Below are positions 20,561 to 29,601 of a DNA stretch of 64,000 nt, in pieces. Every line of letters starts with the position of its first letter. Position 1 is the stretch's first letter. Both the position numbers and the translations under genes were made by a program. The DNA comes from JAWKTT01 sp041398965. GTDB lineage: Bacteria > Planctomycetota > Planctomycetia > Planctomycetales > Planctomycetaceae. The stretch covers positions 3,250-67,249 of the forward strand of contig JAWKTT010000026.1 in the NCBI GenBank assembly GCA_041398965.1, given 5' to 3'. The notes beneath the pieces are model-generated. The model had not been told where the DNA came from. It did no database searches and was given only the letters and a program-made list of their open reading frames with translations.

Positions 20561-21715
20561 ATGAGGTGTGTCTTGGCAATGGTTCGAATCGGTCTGGGCC
20601 TGGCGCTGCTGGTCGTGATGGGGTCGGTGGCGATAGCAGAGGGGATGTCGGCCAAGCTGGAGGAGGTTTGTCGAAAGCACGATTTGCCGGCGATGACCGC
20701 CGTGACGTTAAATTCTCAGGGAATCCTCGAAGCGAAGTGCTTTGGGGTCCGTAAACGGGGGACGAAGGATCAGGTCGAATTGACGGACCGATTCGCAATT
20801 GGGTCCTGCACGAAGTCGATGACGGCGACCTTGGCGGCTGTCCTCGTCGAGTCGGGAAAGATTGAGTGGAACACGACCCTCGGCGATGTTTGGCCCAAGG
20901 CGACCGACATGGAACTGCATCCTGAACTTCGCACCGTGACGCTCGACGACTTACTGTCTCACCAAAGTGGACTGCCGCCGAATGTCGCGGACATCTCGAA
21001 TGAATTGTGGGGGACTTTCTTTCAGGAGAAACAATCGCCACTGCTCGAACGTCAACGAATGATTCGCGTTGTCCTTGCTTCGGAGCCAACGGGGATGCGG
21101 GGGAATTTTGCCTATTCTAATTTAGGCTATGCGATTGTGTCCGCTATGTTAGAGACCCGAGCAGAAAAGCCGTTCGAGTTACTCATGAAGGAACATTTGT
21201 TCGAGCCGCTCGAAATGAAGTCGGCTGACTTTCGATCGATGAAATCGGCGAAGTTGCAGCGTCCTCCTTTGCTCTGGGGGCATTCGGCCAATGGTGACCC
21301 GGTCGATCCTAAGTCTGTCGGTGCGGAGAACCCGACGGTATATGCCGCGGCAGGAACGGTGCATTTGTCAATCGAGGATTATGCAAAGTACGCCCGTTGG
21401 CAGTTGGCGGGGAAGTCCGGTCCTGTGTTGAAATCGCAAGCGGCCTTCGATCACCTGCACGAGCCTCAAGTCGATTATTCGTTACCGGGTACCAAGTATG
21501 CTTGCGGTTGGATTTGCCTGAACTCAGGACTCGGACCCGCGCTGCATCATGGTGGGTCGAATACGAAGTCGTTTGCCTTGATCTGGGTTTTTCCGAAGTC
21601 CGACTTCGCAGTCATCGTCTGCACGAACTCTGGTCAGAAACAAGCGTTTCCAGGCTGCGACGAGGTGATCGGTCAGCTGTTGAAGGAATTCGCAGCGGAT
21701 AAGAGACCGAAGTAA
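20561..21715 (+). CDS. Serine hydrolase of the beta-lactamase/class C-like (Pfam Beta-lactamase) family
   Basis: The 384-residue product starts with a clear signal peptide (VRIGLGLALLVVMGSVAIA) after a strong GGGGGAGG ribosome site. The catalytic S-x-x-K is SCTK near residue 82 (FAIGSCTKSMTATLAAVLVESGKIEW), and the second motif Y-x-N is YSNLGYAIVS near residue 187. A C-terminal HHGGSN segment is the usual third motif equivalent (H-x-G). Such proteins are periplasmic esterases, D-amino-peptidases or penicillin-binding-like enzymes. Antibiotic hydrolysis should not be assumed from family membership. It is a single gene, no operon partner. Confidence 0.9.
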   Translation: MRCVLAMVRIGLGLALLVVMGSVAIAEGMSAKLEEVCRKHDLPAMTAVTLNSQGILEAKCFGVRKRGTKDQVELTDRFAIGSCTKSMTATLAAVLVESGKIEWNTTLGDVWPKATDMELHPELRTVTLDDLLSHQSGLPPNVADISNELWGTFFQEKQSPLLERQRMIRVVLASEPTGMRGNFAYSNLGYAIVSAMLETRAEKPFELLMKEHLFEPLEMKSADFRSMKSAKLQRPPLLWGHSANGDPVDPKSVGAENPTVYAAAGTVHLSIEDYAKYARWQLAGKSGPVLKSQAAFDHLHEPQVDYSLPGTKYACGWICLNSGLGPALHHGGSNTKSFALIWVFPKSDFAVIVCTNSGQKQAFPGCDEVIGQLLKEFAADKRPK

Positions 21716-21862
21716 TGGGCGTTTCAGAGTGGTGCTATCTCCCCCCTATCTTGCCAATGTGGCGATCTGGGGTGACGAGTTTCGGTCGAGCTTGTGAGTT
21801 TCTGTGAATTGGATCACACTCATGGTGCGTGCTGAGGTCGCGTCTCACCAAATTGGAATTGT

Positions 21863-22843
21863 ATGTCATTCACAAAAAACTCGGCACCTGTTCAATCAGC
21901 CGAGGCTGGGTATTTGGATCGTACAACGAAGGAGCCTCGTCAAGCTTCGGAAGTCTTACGGGCCTACGATGGTTCGACTGTGGTGATTCGGATGCTTCGC
22001 TCCGCTCACTGGGGGCCGGAGTTGATGAATCTGGGGTACAGCCACGGCTACTTTGGATTCGGCCGTCTTATTAACGCGTTTCGGACCCTCTCTTCGTCGC
22101 AGCGCACGCTCGCATTTCGAGCGATCGGGTTAATGGAAGTCGCAGCAGGAGATGCCGTCCTCGACATCGCCTGCGGACGGGGCGGAAGTTCGTTCATGAT
22201 TCGGCACTCGACCCCCGCAGCCATGGTGCATGCGATCGATCTGTTGGACGAGAACATCCATATTGCCCATCGCATCTTCCCGAACGATCAGGCGCTGACC
22301 TTCACTCAAGGGAACGCACAAGCACTGCAATTCCCAGATGGGACGTTTCAGCGAGTTCTCTGTTGCGAAGCGGCGTTTCACTTTCCCGACCGGGCGCAGT
22401 TTCTGAGAGAAGCCGCCCGCGTTCTCGCTCCGGGGGGACAGTTGGTCGTCGTCGACTTTGTTTGGAATTCGAAGTCGCATCGACAGCACCTCGATCATCC
22501 GCAGACCCGGATTGTTCGCGACATCTGGGAGTGGGACGATCTGGCGACCGAAGAAGAGTATCATGTGAACTCCCAGAGTGCGGGACTCGAGTTCGCTAAG
22601 TCCGAAGATTGGACTCGACGAGTCACGCTGCCGTTGCAACGACGTATGGAAGTCCTTGTCTGGCTGTCACATCGAGCTTGGGGACGACGGCTGATGAGCC
22701 GGTTCAAGCCCCTCTTCGCCAGCATGAACGACGAAGACTGGAACCAACTCCGCATTGCCTCGGAAGCCCACCGCTTCATCCACGACCTGACGCAATACAA
22801 AGCCTTCGTGTTCAGAAAACCGATGGGCGATAGTGTGCTTTAG
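21863..22843 (+). CDS. Class I SAM-dependent methyltransferase
   Basis: The 326-residue product contains the SAM-binding glycine motif VLDIACGRGGSS near residues 98-109, an acidic residue at the end of strand 2 (VHAIDLLDENI), the post-motif ALQFPDGTFQRVLCCEAAFHFPDR, and LREAARVLAPGGQLVVVDFVW. This order matches methyltransferases of the UbiE/tocopherol/sarcosine-glycine type. The substrate cannot be told from sequence. A non-conserved N-terminal 50 residues precedes a helical cap (SHGYFGFGRLINAFRTLSS). It is transcribed from a gap after the serine hydrolase, possibly in one unit with it, though 147 bases separate them. Confidence 0.88.
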   Translation: MSFTKNSAPVQSAEAGYLDRTTKEPRQASEVLRAYDGSTVVIRMLRSAHWGPELMNLGYSHGYFGFGRLINAFRTLSSSQRTLAFRAIGLMEVAAGDAVLDIACGRGGSSFMIRHSTPAAMVHAIDLLDENIHIAHRIFPNDQALTFTQGNAQALQFPDGTFQRVLCCEAAFHFPDRAQFLREAARVLAPGGQLVVVDFVWNSKSHRQHLDHPQTRIVRDIWEWDDLATEEEYHVNSQSAGLEFAKSEDWTRRVTLPLQRRMEVLVWLSHRAWGRRLMSRFKPLFASMNDEDWNQLRIASEAHRFIHDLTQYKAFVFRKPMGDSVL

Positions 22844-23029
22844 AATAGCCGGGGACCCTGATCGACGCCGGGATCGTTTCGGGTTGACCTCGGATGCGTG
22901 GGAGGAAGGGGGAACGATGGCGACTTCAGTGTGCGACCGTCGAATATCCCCTCTTGATTTCCTCGCGCATCTGTCCTGATCCGTAGCAATCAGGGACCAG
23001 GCGACTCAGTCTGAGTTGAGGCATCATCG

Positions 23030-23512
23030 TTAGTTGCCGGTGCCGGACTGGCCGACGTCGAGAATTCCCATGAGGCCGACCTCGAACACGAAGTTCTTCT
23101 GATCGGCGGAGGCGGGGACGTCGGCGTCCATTTGATCGACGTGGGCGAAGACGATTTCTGCTTCGGCAACGAGTCGATCCCCGCAAGTGGCGGTCACGTT
23201 GACGATGCCCCCTTCTTCTTTCACGTCGAGGAGATCGGCCTTGTAGTGCAGCGTATCGCCAGGGCAGGCCCAACTATGGAATGTGGCTTTGGGGACCTTC
23301 GCCAGGATGACGATATGTTTGAAACTGTGCGTTTCCCCCAACAGGATGCCGCCGGTTTGGGCCATCCCTTCGATCATTAACGAGGCGGGCATGATCGGAA
23401 AGCCAGGGAAGTGATCGTGCAGATGCTCTTCCGCTAACGACACGTTCTTAACGGCCGTTGCTGTCTTGCCACTTTCAAACTTGATAAAGCGATCAATCCA
23501 GAACCATCGCAT
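23030..23512 (-). CDS. FabZ/FabA-like 3-hydroxyacyl-ACP dehydratase (hotdog fold)
   Basis: The signature HDHFPGFPIMPASLMIEGMAQ at residues 32-52 matches the FabZ active-site helix, with catalytic His34 and Glu48. It dehydrates 3-hydroxyacyl-ACP in fatty acid or polyketide-like synthesis. The frame is open to 23566, but the ATG at 23512 with AAGGGA upstream gives a normal N-terminus (160 residues). It is the third gene of a fabG, acyl carrier protein, dehydratase set on the minus strand. The substitution of the usual Gly by Ala in the P-A-S-L stretch is a subfamily feature. It could be a specialised rather than the housekeeping dehydratase, since no fabD/fabF/fabH is near. Confidence 0.88.
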   Translation of the reverse strand: MRWFWIDRFIKFESGKTATAVKNVSLAEEHLHDHFPGFPIMPASLMIEGMAQTGGILLGETHSFKHIVILAKVPKATFHSWACPGDTLHYKADLLDVKEEGGIVNVTATCGDRLVAEAEIVFAHVDQMDADVPASADQKNFVFEVGLMGILDVGQSGTGN

Positions 23513-23555
23513 CTGGCGGTTCCCTTGCAAGTATGTTTCGATGAAGACCGCACCG

Positions 23556-23588
23556 TTTAACCCCACATCAACCCTGTGGGGCTAAACG
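23556..23588 (-). terminator. GCCCCAC-type hairpin between ACP and dehydratase genes
   Basis: A 12-bp stem GTTTAGCCCCAC/GTGGGGTTAAAC as read on the minus strand. It keeps a G-U pair on that strand but has an A-C mismatch on the plus strand, so it is better paired in the transcript of these genes. It lies 15 bases past the ACP stop. It may partly terminate or stabilise the upstream message. Confidence 0.65.
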
Positions 23589-23602
23589 ACGGTTGGTCGT
23601 AA

Positions 23603-23992
23603 CTAGCTCGCCAGTTTGGCTTCCAGGAACTTGCAGATCATTCCGACCGTAAAGAGGTCGGAGACCGATTCAAGTTTCGGGCTATCGCCGAGTTTGTCGA
23701 TGTCGGCATGGGGCATGCGGACCCGGAGTTCTTGCAGTCCGGTTGGCGTAATGACCCCATCTTGCACGAAGCCTGACTCGGCTGAGGTGAGATTCTCGGG
23801 GAAGAGTTCGCCACGAGGAATCTTGATGTCGAACGCCTTTTCGAGGCGAAAGACGATGTCCAGGAAATCGATCGATTCCGCACCGAGGTCGCCGATGAGG
23901 GTCGCCTCTGCATTGACTTCATCATCATCGACCCCCAAGGCATCGATGAGGGTTTCCCGAACCTTCTCAAAAACTTCTTCCGACGCAGACAT
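23603..23992 (-). CDS. Acyl carrier protein, long form
   Basis: The product carries the phosphopantetheine site DLGAESIDFLD with Ser40. The start at ATG 23992 has GGAGA just upstream. It has 129 residues, about 50 longer than a standard ACP (75-80). The extra sequence lies after the third helix (ELFPENLTSAESGFVQDGVITPTGLQELRVRMPHAD) and before a final helix containing LFTVGMICKFLE. Such extended ACPs occur in planctomycete fatty-acid or lipid operons. It sits between fabG (254 bases away) and the dehydratase gene. It is probably a dedicated carrier for this set, not the cell's main ACP. Confidence 0.88.
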   Translation of the reverse strand: MSASEEVFEKVRETLIDALGVDDDEVNAEATLIGDLGAESIDFLDIVFRLEKAFDIKIPRGELFPENLTSAESGFVQDGVITPTGLQELRVRMPHADIDKLGDSPKLESVSDLFTVGMICKFLEAKLAS

Positions 23993-24245
23993 TCCTGAAT
24001 CTCCATACAAACAGCCGATCTGGCTGCGGGGTTCCTCACCAATTCCCAACCTGAATCCATCACGCCCCCGGTGAGACAAGGGCCGCGACCATTCCCAAGA
24101 AAACACGTTGCTAACAGATCGACGACTGACCTCATCAACCCATCAGCCCATCAACGCCTCTCAAACTCCTGTTTTCCAGCCAGTGAATCGGAATTCACGA
24201 ACGGCTGACTTCTCATGCCTCTGAAACTCGAATTGTCGAAACACC

Positions 24246-25007
24246 CTAAAATCCGCCGAGAGTCAACCCGCCATCCACCGTCAGCACGTGCCCGGTAATA
24301 TACCCGGCATTGTCACTTGCGAGGAAGGCCACTGCGGCGGCAATGTCTTCTGGTTTGCCTAATCGGCGTAATGAGATTCGATTCTTGATCTCGTCGAACT
24401 TAGAACCGGCAATCTTTCGGACAGCATCTGTCATTTCGGTCTCAATAAAGCCCGGAGCGACCGCATTCACCGTAATTCCGCGTCGTCCAACTTCCACCGC
24501 GAGGCAGCGAGTCAATCCTTGAATCCCCCCCTTACTGGCGGCATAGTTGACCTGACCTTGATTCCCATATTCTGCCGCAACGCTCGACATATTGATGATT
24601 CGACCGTACCGCTGCGACATCATCGGACGCATCACAGCATTGCAGAAGTTGAAGACACTGCCGAGGTTCGTCTTGATGACCGCATCCCACGCAGATTCCT
24701 CCATCGTCGCCAATAGCCCATCCTTGGTGATACCAGCATTGTTCACCAGAATGTCTATCCGACCCCACTTCTCGACAATCTCGTTGACAATCTCTTCGGC
24801 CCGAGCTTTGTCACAGACGTCACCCTGATAGGCAACCACTTCGGCACCCGTGGCTGTCAGGGCGGCGACAGTTTCGTTGGCCGCATCTGCGTTCGACCGA
24901 TAGATGAAGGCAACCTTTGCCCCCTCCGCTGCCAGTCGCTCGACCACTCCTCGACCAATCCCGCGACTACCACCCGTAACCAGTGCAATTCGTCCTGCAA
25001 GACTCAT
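24246..25007 (-). CDS. fabG: 3-oxoacyl-[acyl-carrier-protein] reductase
   Basis: A short-chain dehydrogenase that reduces 3-oxoacyl-ACP with NADPH. The 253-residue product shows the Rossmann TGGSRGIGRGV motif at about residues 10-20, NNAG near 90, the catalytic Ser in NMSSVAAEYG, and Tyr-x-x-x-Lys in YAASKGG, with the FabG C-terminus (ITGHVLTVDGGL). The ATG at 25007 is preferred over a TTG two codons earlier. It heads the fabG-ACP-dehydratase group on the minus strand. About 340 bases of non-coding DNA to 25344 lie upstream and should contain the promoter. Confidence 0.94.
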   Translation of the reverse strand: MSLAGRIALVTGGSRGIGRGVVERLAAEGAKVAFIYRSNADAANETVAALTATGAEVVAYQGDVCDKARAEEIVNEIVEKWGRIDILVNNAGITKDGLLATMEESAWDAVIKTNLGSVFNFCNAVMRPMMSQRYGRIINMSSVAAEYGNQGQVNYAASKGGIQGLTRCLAVEVGRRGITVNAVAPGFIETEMTDAVRKIAGSKFDEIKNRISLRRLGKPEDIAAAVAFLASDNAGYITGHVLTVDGGLTLGGF

Positions 25008-25344
25008 CGTCAATCCAACCCTGTATCAATATGTACGATTTGTGCGGGAAAACAGCACTCAGCTGTCCCTGTGTGACTCCGCAACCCGACCCGCGGCGAC
25101 CGATCGAACCTGCCGAAACTCGGCGATCAACCCAATGTCACCACCATCCGTCAAGTCGCGAATGGGAGACTCTGTCCAAACCGGGCCATTCTGTCAACCA
25201 GACAATCAAGGAACTTGGAAATTCCTTCCCCCGGGTCCGTCTCCCCAGCCGACTCCAACCTTCGTGGTAGAAAGGTGGTCGTCGACGCACTGCACTGCCG
25301 AAAGCAGGTAGACACAAGTTGTGTCTCAGTAACGTGTTGAGAAG
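25008..25344. other. Non-coding gap between fabG and tRNA-Val
   Basis: No gene, repeat or RNA recognised. It should carry the promoter for fabG on the minus strand and the 3' flank of the tRNA transcript. Confidence 0.5.
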
Positions 25345-25418
25345 TAGCCACGCCCCGACTCGAACGGGGAACCCCTTGCGTGTAAAGCAAGTGCTCTAAC
25401 CAATTGAGCTACGCGGCC
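25345..25418 (-). tRNA. tRNA-Val (anticodon UAC)
   Basis: A 74-nt cloverleaf on the minus strand: acceptor GGCCGCG pairs with CGTGGCT including G-T wobbles; D-arm GCTC...GAGC; anticodon stem CTTGC/GCAAG with loop TTTACAC giving anticodon TAC; T-arm CCCCG-TTCGAGT-CGGGG. CCA is not encoded. It reads GUA and, through wobble, other valine codons. Confidence 0.95.
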
Positions 25419-25608
25419 TGACGGGCCTGTTGCTGGTGGACGCTCTGTCGGGCGTCCACTGGGAGAGTGTAGCCGGTTCGATGAGAATCGCGAAGTGATC
25501 GGCGAGAATTCGGACAGAATTCCTTTGCAGAGATCGCTTCTGACCTCTGGGGACTGGTCGCGACAGGTCTTGATACGAGGCAAAGGCAGGGGACAAGGCG
25601 ATGAGCGG

Positions 25609-27054
25609 TCACTGCCGAAGGGTCGCGAAGGCTTCCAGCGCGGCGGCTCGGGCGGTGGGATGGTCGACAATCGGTTCGGGGTACGTCGTTCCCAGACGGA
25701 TTCCTGCTGCCTGTAATGCGGATTGAGGGGCGGTCCAGGGGGCGTGAATCCAACGGGTGTTCAGCCTCGCAAGTTCCGGAACCCAGCGTTTGACGTATGT
25801 TCCGTCAGGGTCAAACTTAGCACCTTGCAGCATCGGGTTGAAAATGCGGAAGTACGGCGCGGCGTCGGCTCCACAGCCTGCGGCCCACTGCCAGCCGAGT
25901 GTGTTTGACGCGAGATCGGCGTCGACAAGTGTGTCCCAAAACCAATCGGCTCCTCGCTGCCACGATTGTCGGAGATGCTTGGTCAAGAAGGACGCGACGA
26001 TCATTCGAACCCGGTTGTGCATCCAACCGGTCGTCCAGAGTTCTCGCATTCCGGCATCGACAATCGGATATCCGGTCGTCCCTTGCTGCCAGCGTTTCAG
26101 CAAGTCGGGAGAGGTTTCCCAGGGGAAGTTGGAAAAGTTCTCACGCAGGGGGGCGAGTGGAGTGTGCGGAAAGTGATAGAGAATGTGATATCCAAAGTCT
26201 CGCCAGCCGATTTCGCTGAGGAACGTCCATGGGCCGTCATCCTTTCCCGTGCCGTCGACGGGAGGTGTCCCGAAACGTTCGACGACACGGCCCCAGATTT
26301 GTCGCGGGCTGATCTCGCCAAACCGCAGATGGGGAGATAACCGCGATGTCCCCGATTGTTCGGGCCAGTCTCGCAGTTCGCGATAGGCGCCGATCGCACC
26401 TTGCAGAAACCGATCAAGGCTGTCCGTTGCCCCCGCTTCGCCCGGACTCCAGAATTGAGCGAACGAACTGTCCCAGGGGATTGTCGGCAAAAGATTCAGT
26501 GATGCCAGTGAGACGCTCTTCGGCCAACGTGCGACGGCGGGCAACTCCGCCGGGGCGTCGAGTGGAGCGGCGATCGACAGGCTTCGACAGCGTCGCCAGA
26601 ATGGGGTGAAGACTTGATAGGGGCCCCCAGTTTGTGTTTGAACCTCCCACGGTTCAAAGAGGAGCGAACCGGGAAAACTCTCGACCTCGATCCCTTGTTG
26701 ACGCAAATCCTCTTTGATCTTCGTGTCGATCTCGCGGTGAGCCGGTTCGTAGCGGCGCGTCCAGTAGACTGCATCGGCTCCGGTCTCTTCGATGAGCTGC
26801 CCGAGTGCGTCACTCGCGTTGCCAACACGAATGATGAGTCGACTTCCGACTTTTCGCAACGAGGCATCGAGTTGTGTTAACGAGTGATGCAACCACCATT
26901 TCGAGGCTCCCCCCATGGCCCATCGGCCCGCATCCTCGGGAGACCAGATGTAGACGGGCAACACCCCTGTCCCCCGTTCGACCGCAGCCAGCAAAGTGGG
27001 ATGATCGGCCAGTCGGAGATCATGGCGGAGCCAGACAATTGTGGGGGACAACAT
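25609..27054 (-). CDS. phrB: Deoxyribodipyrimidine photolyase
   Basis: A FAD-dependent enzyme that splits UV-induced cyclobutane pyrimidine dimers using blue light. The 481-residue product begins SPTIVWLRHDLRLADHPTL, the classic photolyase/cryptochrome start, with the antenna-binding alpha/beta domain first. The C-terminal FAD domain shows LSPHLRFGEISPRQIW, then TGYPIVDAGMRELWTTGWMHNRVRM and WDTLVDADLASNTLGWQWAAGCGADAAPYFRIFNP. These are class I CPD photolyase signatures including the DAD loop region. The ATG at 27054 is used; a TTG one codon earlier is less likely. It is a single-gene unit. Confidence 0.95.
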   Translation of the reverse strand: MLSPTIVWLRHDLRLADHPTLLAAVERGTGVLPVYIWSPEDAGRWAMGGASKWWLHHSLTQLDASLRKVGSRLIIRVGNASDALGQLIEETGADAVYWTRRYEPAHREIDTKIKEDLRQQGIEVESFPGSLLFEPWEVQTQTGGPYQVFTPFWRRCRSLSIAAPLDAPAELPAVARWPKSVSLASLNLLPTIPWDSSFAQFWSPGEAGATDSLDRFLQGAIGAYRELRDWPEQSGTSRLSPHLRFGEISPRQIWGRVVERFGTPPVDGTGKDDGPWTFLSEIGWRDFGYHILYHFPHTPLAPLRENFSNFPWETSPDLLKRWQQGTTGYPIVDAGMRELWTTGWMHNRVRMIVASFLTKHLRQSWQRGADWFWDTLVDADLASNTLGWQWAAGCGADAAPYFRIFNPMLQGAKFDPDGTYVKRWVPELARLNTRWIHAPWTAPQSALQAAGIRLGTTYPEPIVDHPTARAAALEAFATLRQ

Positions 27055-27313
27055 CAAACCAGACTCCCGACAGATTCGACCCAGTGACCATTGCGCTGCT
27101 TCAGGAGCACATCAGCGAGGACTGTAGACCTGAGTCGTCGAAAGTCTACCTTGGTGAACCGAGTCTCCCACAATGCGACTGAAAGTCCGGGGGCATTTGG
27201 TGATCTGCTGCTGACAGGGGCGGAGGAAACTGTTATCACTTCGCGGGGCGAGGGATGCTTGGAAACTCTCGTGTCGCACGACGTACAAACTTTGATTCAC
27301 GGAAGGAATCCTG

Positions 27314-28546
27314 ATGGGTGTCCCGCTGTCGCAGATGTGGACTGTCACCCGCTATGTGCTGGGCCAAAGGCTGCGGGGCGTTCGTCGTTATCCGCTCGTC
27401 CTCATGCTCGAGCCACTCTTTCGTTGCAATCTTGCCTGTGCAGGTTGTGGAAAGATTCAATACCCGGCCGACATTCTTCGACAACATCTCACCCCGGAGC
27501 AGTGCTTTCAGGCGGTTGATGAATGCGGTGCTCCAATTGTTTCGATTCCCGGTGGTGAACCGCTGTTGCATCCGCAGATTCACGAAATCGTCGAGGGGCT
27601 GATCGAACGGAAAAAATACATCTACCTTTGCACAAATGCGTTGCTCCTCGAAAAGCACCTCGATCGGTTTCGACCATCGAAATACCTCTCGTTTTCGGTG
27701 CATCTTGACGGACCGCAAGAGGAGCATGATGCCGCTGTCTGTCGTGACGGGGTCTATGAGGTCGCCATGCGGGCGATTCGTAAGGCGGTCGAGGCGGGAT
27801 TCCGAGTGACCACCAACACGACGCTCTACAGCAATGCCCATGCCGAAAGACTCCGTGGCTTGTTCGACGAACTCATGGCGATCGGTGTCGAAGGGATGAT
27901 GGTCTCGCCTGGCTATCAATATGAAAAGGCCCCCGATCAAGATCACTTCCTGCATCGCCAGGAAACCGTCCGCCTCATGCGGCAAGTTTTCGATAAGCCG
28001 AAGAAGTCGTGGGTGTTTAATCAGTCGCCGTTATTCATGGAGTTTCTGAGAGGCAACTACGAACTCGAATGCACCCCTTGGGGGAATCCGACCTACAACC
28101 TCTTCGGCTGGCAGAAGCCCTGCTACCTCTTGCAAGAGGGGTACGCAGCAACGTTCCAGGAACTGATGGAGACGACCGACTGGGATGCATACGGTCGACA
28201 GAGTGGAAACTCGAACTGTCAGGACTGCATGGTCCATTGCGGATACGAACCGACCGCCGTCGATCAGACGTTCCGCACCTTCAAAGGGATGTGGACCGCT
28301 GCCCGTGTCATGCTCGGAGGCCCCCGTCCCGCACCCGAACTCCCCGCACTGGAGACGACCGAACAGTCACAGGGCCAAGGCTCTGGCGACATCACATTAG
28401 CGACTCCCAACTGCGGCGACTCGGGCCGAACCTGTCGCAGCGATGCCGCCTCATCCCTGCTCCAACTCGCTCCCCATCTCCCCAGTAACCCAATTGGCGA
28501 AGAAGAGAGCCAGCGAACTTCCGAAGATGAAGCCTTCGCCCGCTAA
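27314..28546 (+). CDS. hpnH: Adenosyl-hopene transferase HpnH (radical SAM)
   Basis: HpnH attaches the 5'-deoxyadenosyl moiety of SAM to diploptene, the first step to extended C35 hopanoids. The 410-residue product carries the radical SAM cluster motif C-N-L-A-C-A-G-C at residues 38-45 (Cys38, Cys42, Cys45), the GKIQYP segment, IPGGEPLLHPQI, and late cysteines (NSNCQDCMVHCGYEPTAV). All of this is very close to HpnH. The ATG at 27314 has GGAAGG 7 bases upstream. A variable Pro/Ser-rich tail of ~65 residues ends the protein. No shc or other hpn genes are beside it, so the hopanoid genes must be scattered. Confidence 0.93.
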   Translation: MGVPLSQMWTVTRYVLGQRLRGVRRYPLVLMLEPLFRCNLACAGCGKIQYPADILRQHLTPEQCFQAVDECGAPIVSIPGGEPLLHPQIHEIVEGLIERKKYIYLCTNALLLEKHLDRFRPSKYLSFSVHLDGPQEEHDAAVCRDGVYEVAMRAIRKAVEAGFRVTTNTTLYSNAHAERLRGLFDELMAIGVEGMMVSPGYQYEKAPDQDHFLHRQETVRLMRQVFDKPKKSWVFNQSPLFMEFLRGNYELECTPWGNPTYNLFGWQKPCYLLQEGYAATFQELMETTDWDAYGRQSGNSNCQDCMVHCGYEPTAVDQTFRTFKGMWTAARVMLGGPRPAPELPALETTEQSQGQGSGDITLATPNCGDSGRTCRSDAASSLLQLAPHLPSNPIGEEESQRTSEDEAFAR

Positions 28547-28660
28547 CAGACCGTCGAAAAACGACCGTGGGTCAGATTTTCCAATCTGACAAAAGCAACA
28601 CCTACGCGTTCGTGCCAAGACATCAAACGGCACCATGTCAGGCCGGAAAGACTGCCTAAC
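28547..28660 (+). repeat. Dispersed gene-end element, family R1, copy 3
   Basis: It starts at the hpnH stop. The hairpin GTCAGATTTTCCAATCTGAC (28571-28590) has 8-bp arms. The box AGACATCAAACGG and a partly paired second arm (GTCAGGCCGGAAAGACTG) follow. Same plus-strand placement as the other copies. Confidence 0.86.
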
Positions 28661-28740
28661 ACTTTTCAACTGGCTGCGAACCAAGGCGTAGTTTGCCGAA
28701 CAAGGACCGCTCAGCATGAAGACCTTGTGGCCCCAGCTAG

Positions 28741-28840
28741 CTCACCTTCGCCGAACCGCCCCCAAAGAAAGCACACCGACGAACCCGCACGTCCGGCGAT
28801 GTGGGGAGGGTCATCCGCAAGGATGGCCCTTACCCGATTA
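28741..28840 (-). repeat. Shared end element, copy B (partial)
   Basis: Only the inner ~100 bases of the element are kept. The hairpin GGGTCATCC-GCAA-GGATGGCCC (28808-28829) and the minus-strand boundary TAATCGGG are present at the 3' end of the SUKH gene, whose stop codon is the TAA of that box. The outer part with the inverted repeat is missing. Confidence 0.78.
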
Positions 28841-29587
28841 TTTGCTGGTCCAAACTTGCGCGTTCAGATCGTCGGCGATTCGTTCCACGTGTGATTGTAC
28901 AATAGACGTGACGTTGACGCCCAGTGACAGTGATCCGTGGAAGTATGAGATGTGATCGGCATGGCCTTCCATCAGCAGTTTTGCGCGACCCGGCCATCGT
29001 CGAAAGGTAATCTCTTCTTTCGTGAATGGGTTTTTGCCGACGTGGTTTTCGTCAAGTTGGAGTGTTTCGGATTGATCCACGTATCGGAGCCACTCATCCA
29101 TCCGTATCGGCTTGAAAATGGCCCGAACCGGATGATCTGAACGAATGATAAATATACCCGAAGTTGTCACAAACGGATCAGGGCATGTTGCCAGTTCCCA
29201 GTTTCCGTTTGTGAAGTATCCAGTGAGCGAGAAGTCCTCGCATCTTCCGAGCCCGTTGTAGGGGTCGTGTTCCCACATCCATACTTCGTTTGAGTCTGCA
29301 TCGTCGCCGACCATGCAGAAGTAGTTGCCGCATCCGTCACCACCGATTTCAATGAAACGGCGTGATCTCAGTTCCGGTTGGAGTTCGTAGTAGTCCAAAC
29401 CATTAGGATTGAAGAAACGCTGCAACTGTCCGATAGCGAACAGCTCGCCATTGCACTCAAGTACGTTGCAATCGTTCTGCAATTGGTGCGATGAGTCATT
29501 GGGAAACGATACCATGAACTGCTTAAAGGCCGTCGGCAGGACGACACTAAGCCGGTCTTCAATGAATGCGAAATCGTTGGCGTCCAT
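28838..29587 (-). CDS. SMI1/KNR4 (SUKH superfamily) domain protein
   Basis: SUKH proteins often act as immunity proteins against nuclease toxins or as single-domain accessory genes. The 249-residue product starts MDANDFAFIEDRLSVVLPTAFKQFMVSF, the typical start of a SUKH fold, and continues with IGGDGCGNYFCMVGDD, the conserved G-x-x-x-G-x-x-x turn. The ATG at 29587 is preferred over a TTG at 29602, which would overlap the attC boundary. The leader is 15 bases. It lies in a minus-strand cassette-like run and ends in element copy B. No cognate toxin is adjacent. Confidence 0.82.
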   Translation of the reverse strand: MDANDFAFIEDRLSVVLPTAFKQFMVSFPNDSSHQLQNDCNVLECNGELFAIGQLQRFFNPNGLDYYELQPELRSRRFIEIGGDGCGNYFCMVGDDADSNEVWMWEHDPYNGLGRCEDFSLTGYFTNGNWELATCPDPFVTTSGIFIIRSDHPVRAIFKPIRMDEWLRYVDQSETLQLDENHVGKNPFTKEEITFRRWPGRAKLLMEGHADHISYFHGSLSLGVNVTSIVQSHVERIADDLNAQVWTSK

Positions 29588-29601
29588 GAGTCCGTGAGGC
29601 A

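Noticed and set aside
20561..21715. Antibiotic-resistance beta-lactamase
   Set aside because: Has the S-x-x-K and Y-x-N pattern of the broad serine-hydrolase family, but nothing indicates lactam hydrolysis.
27236..27985. 249-residue minus-strand frame
   Set aside because: Antisense to hpnH, which carries the radical SAM motif.
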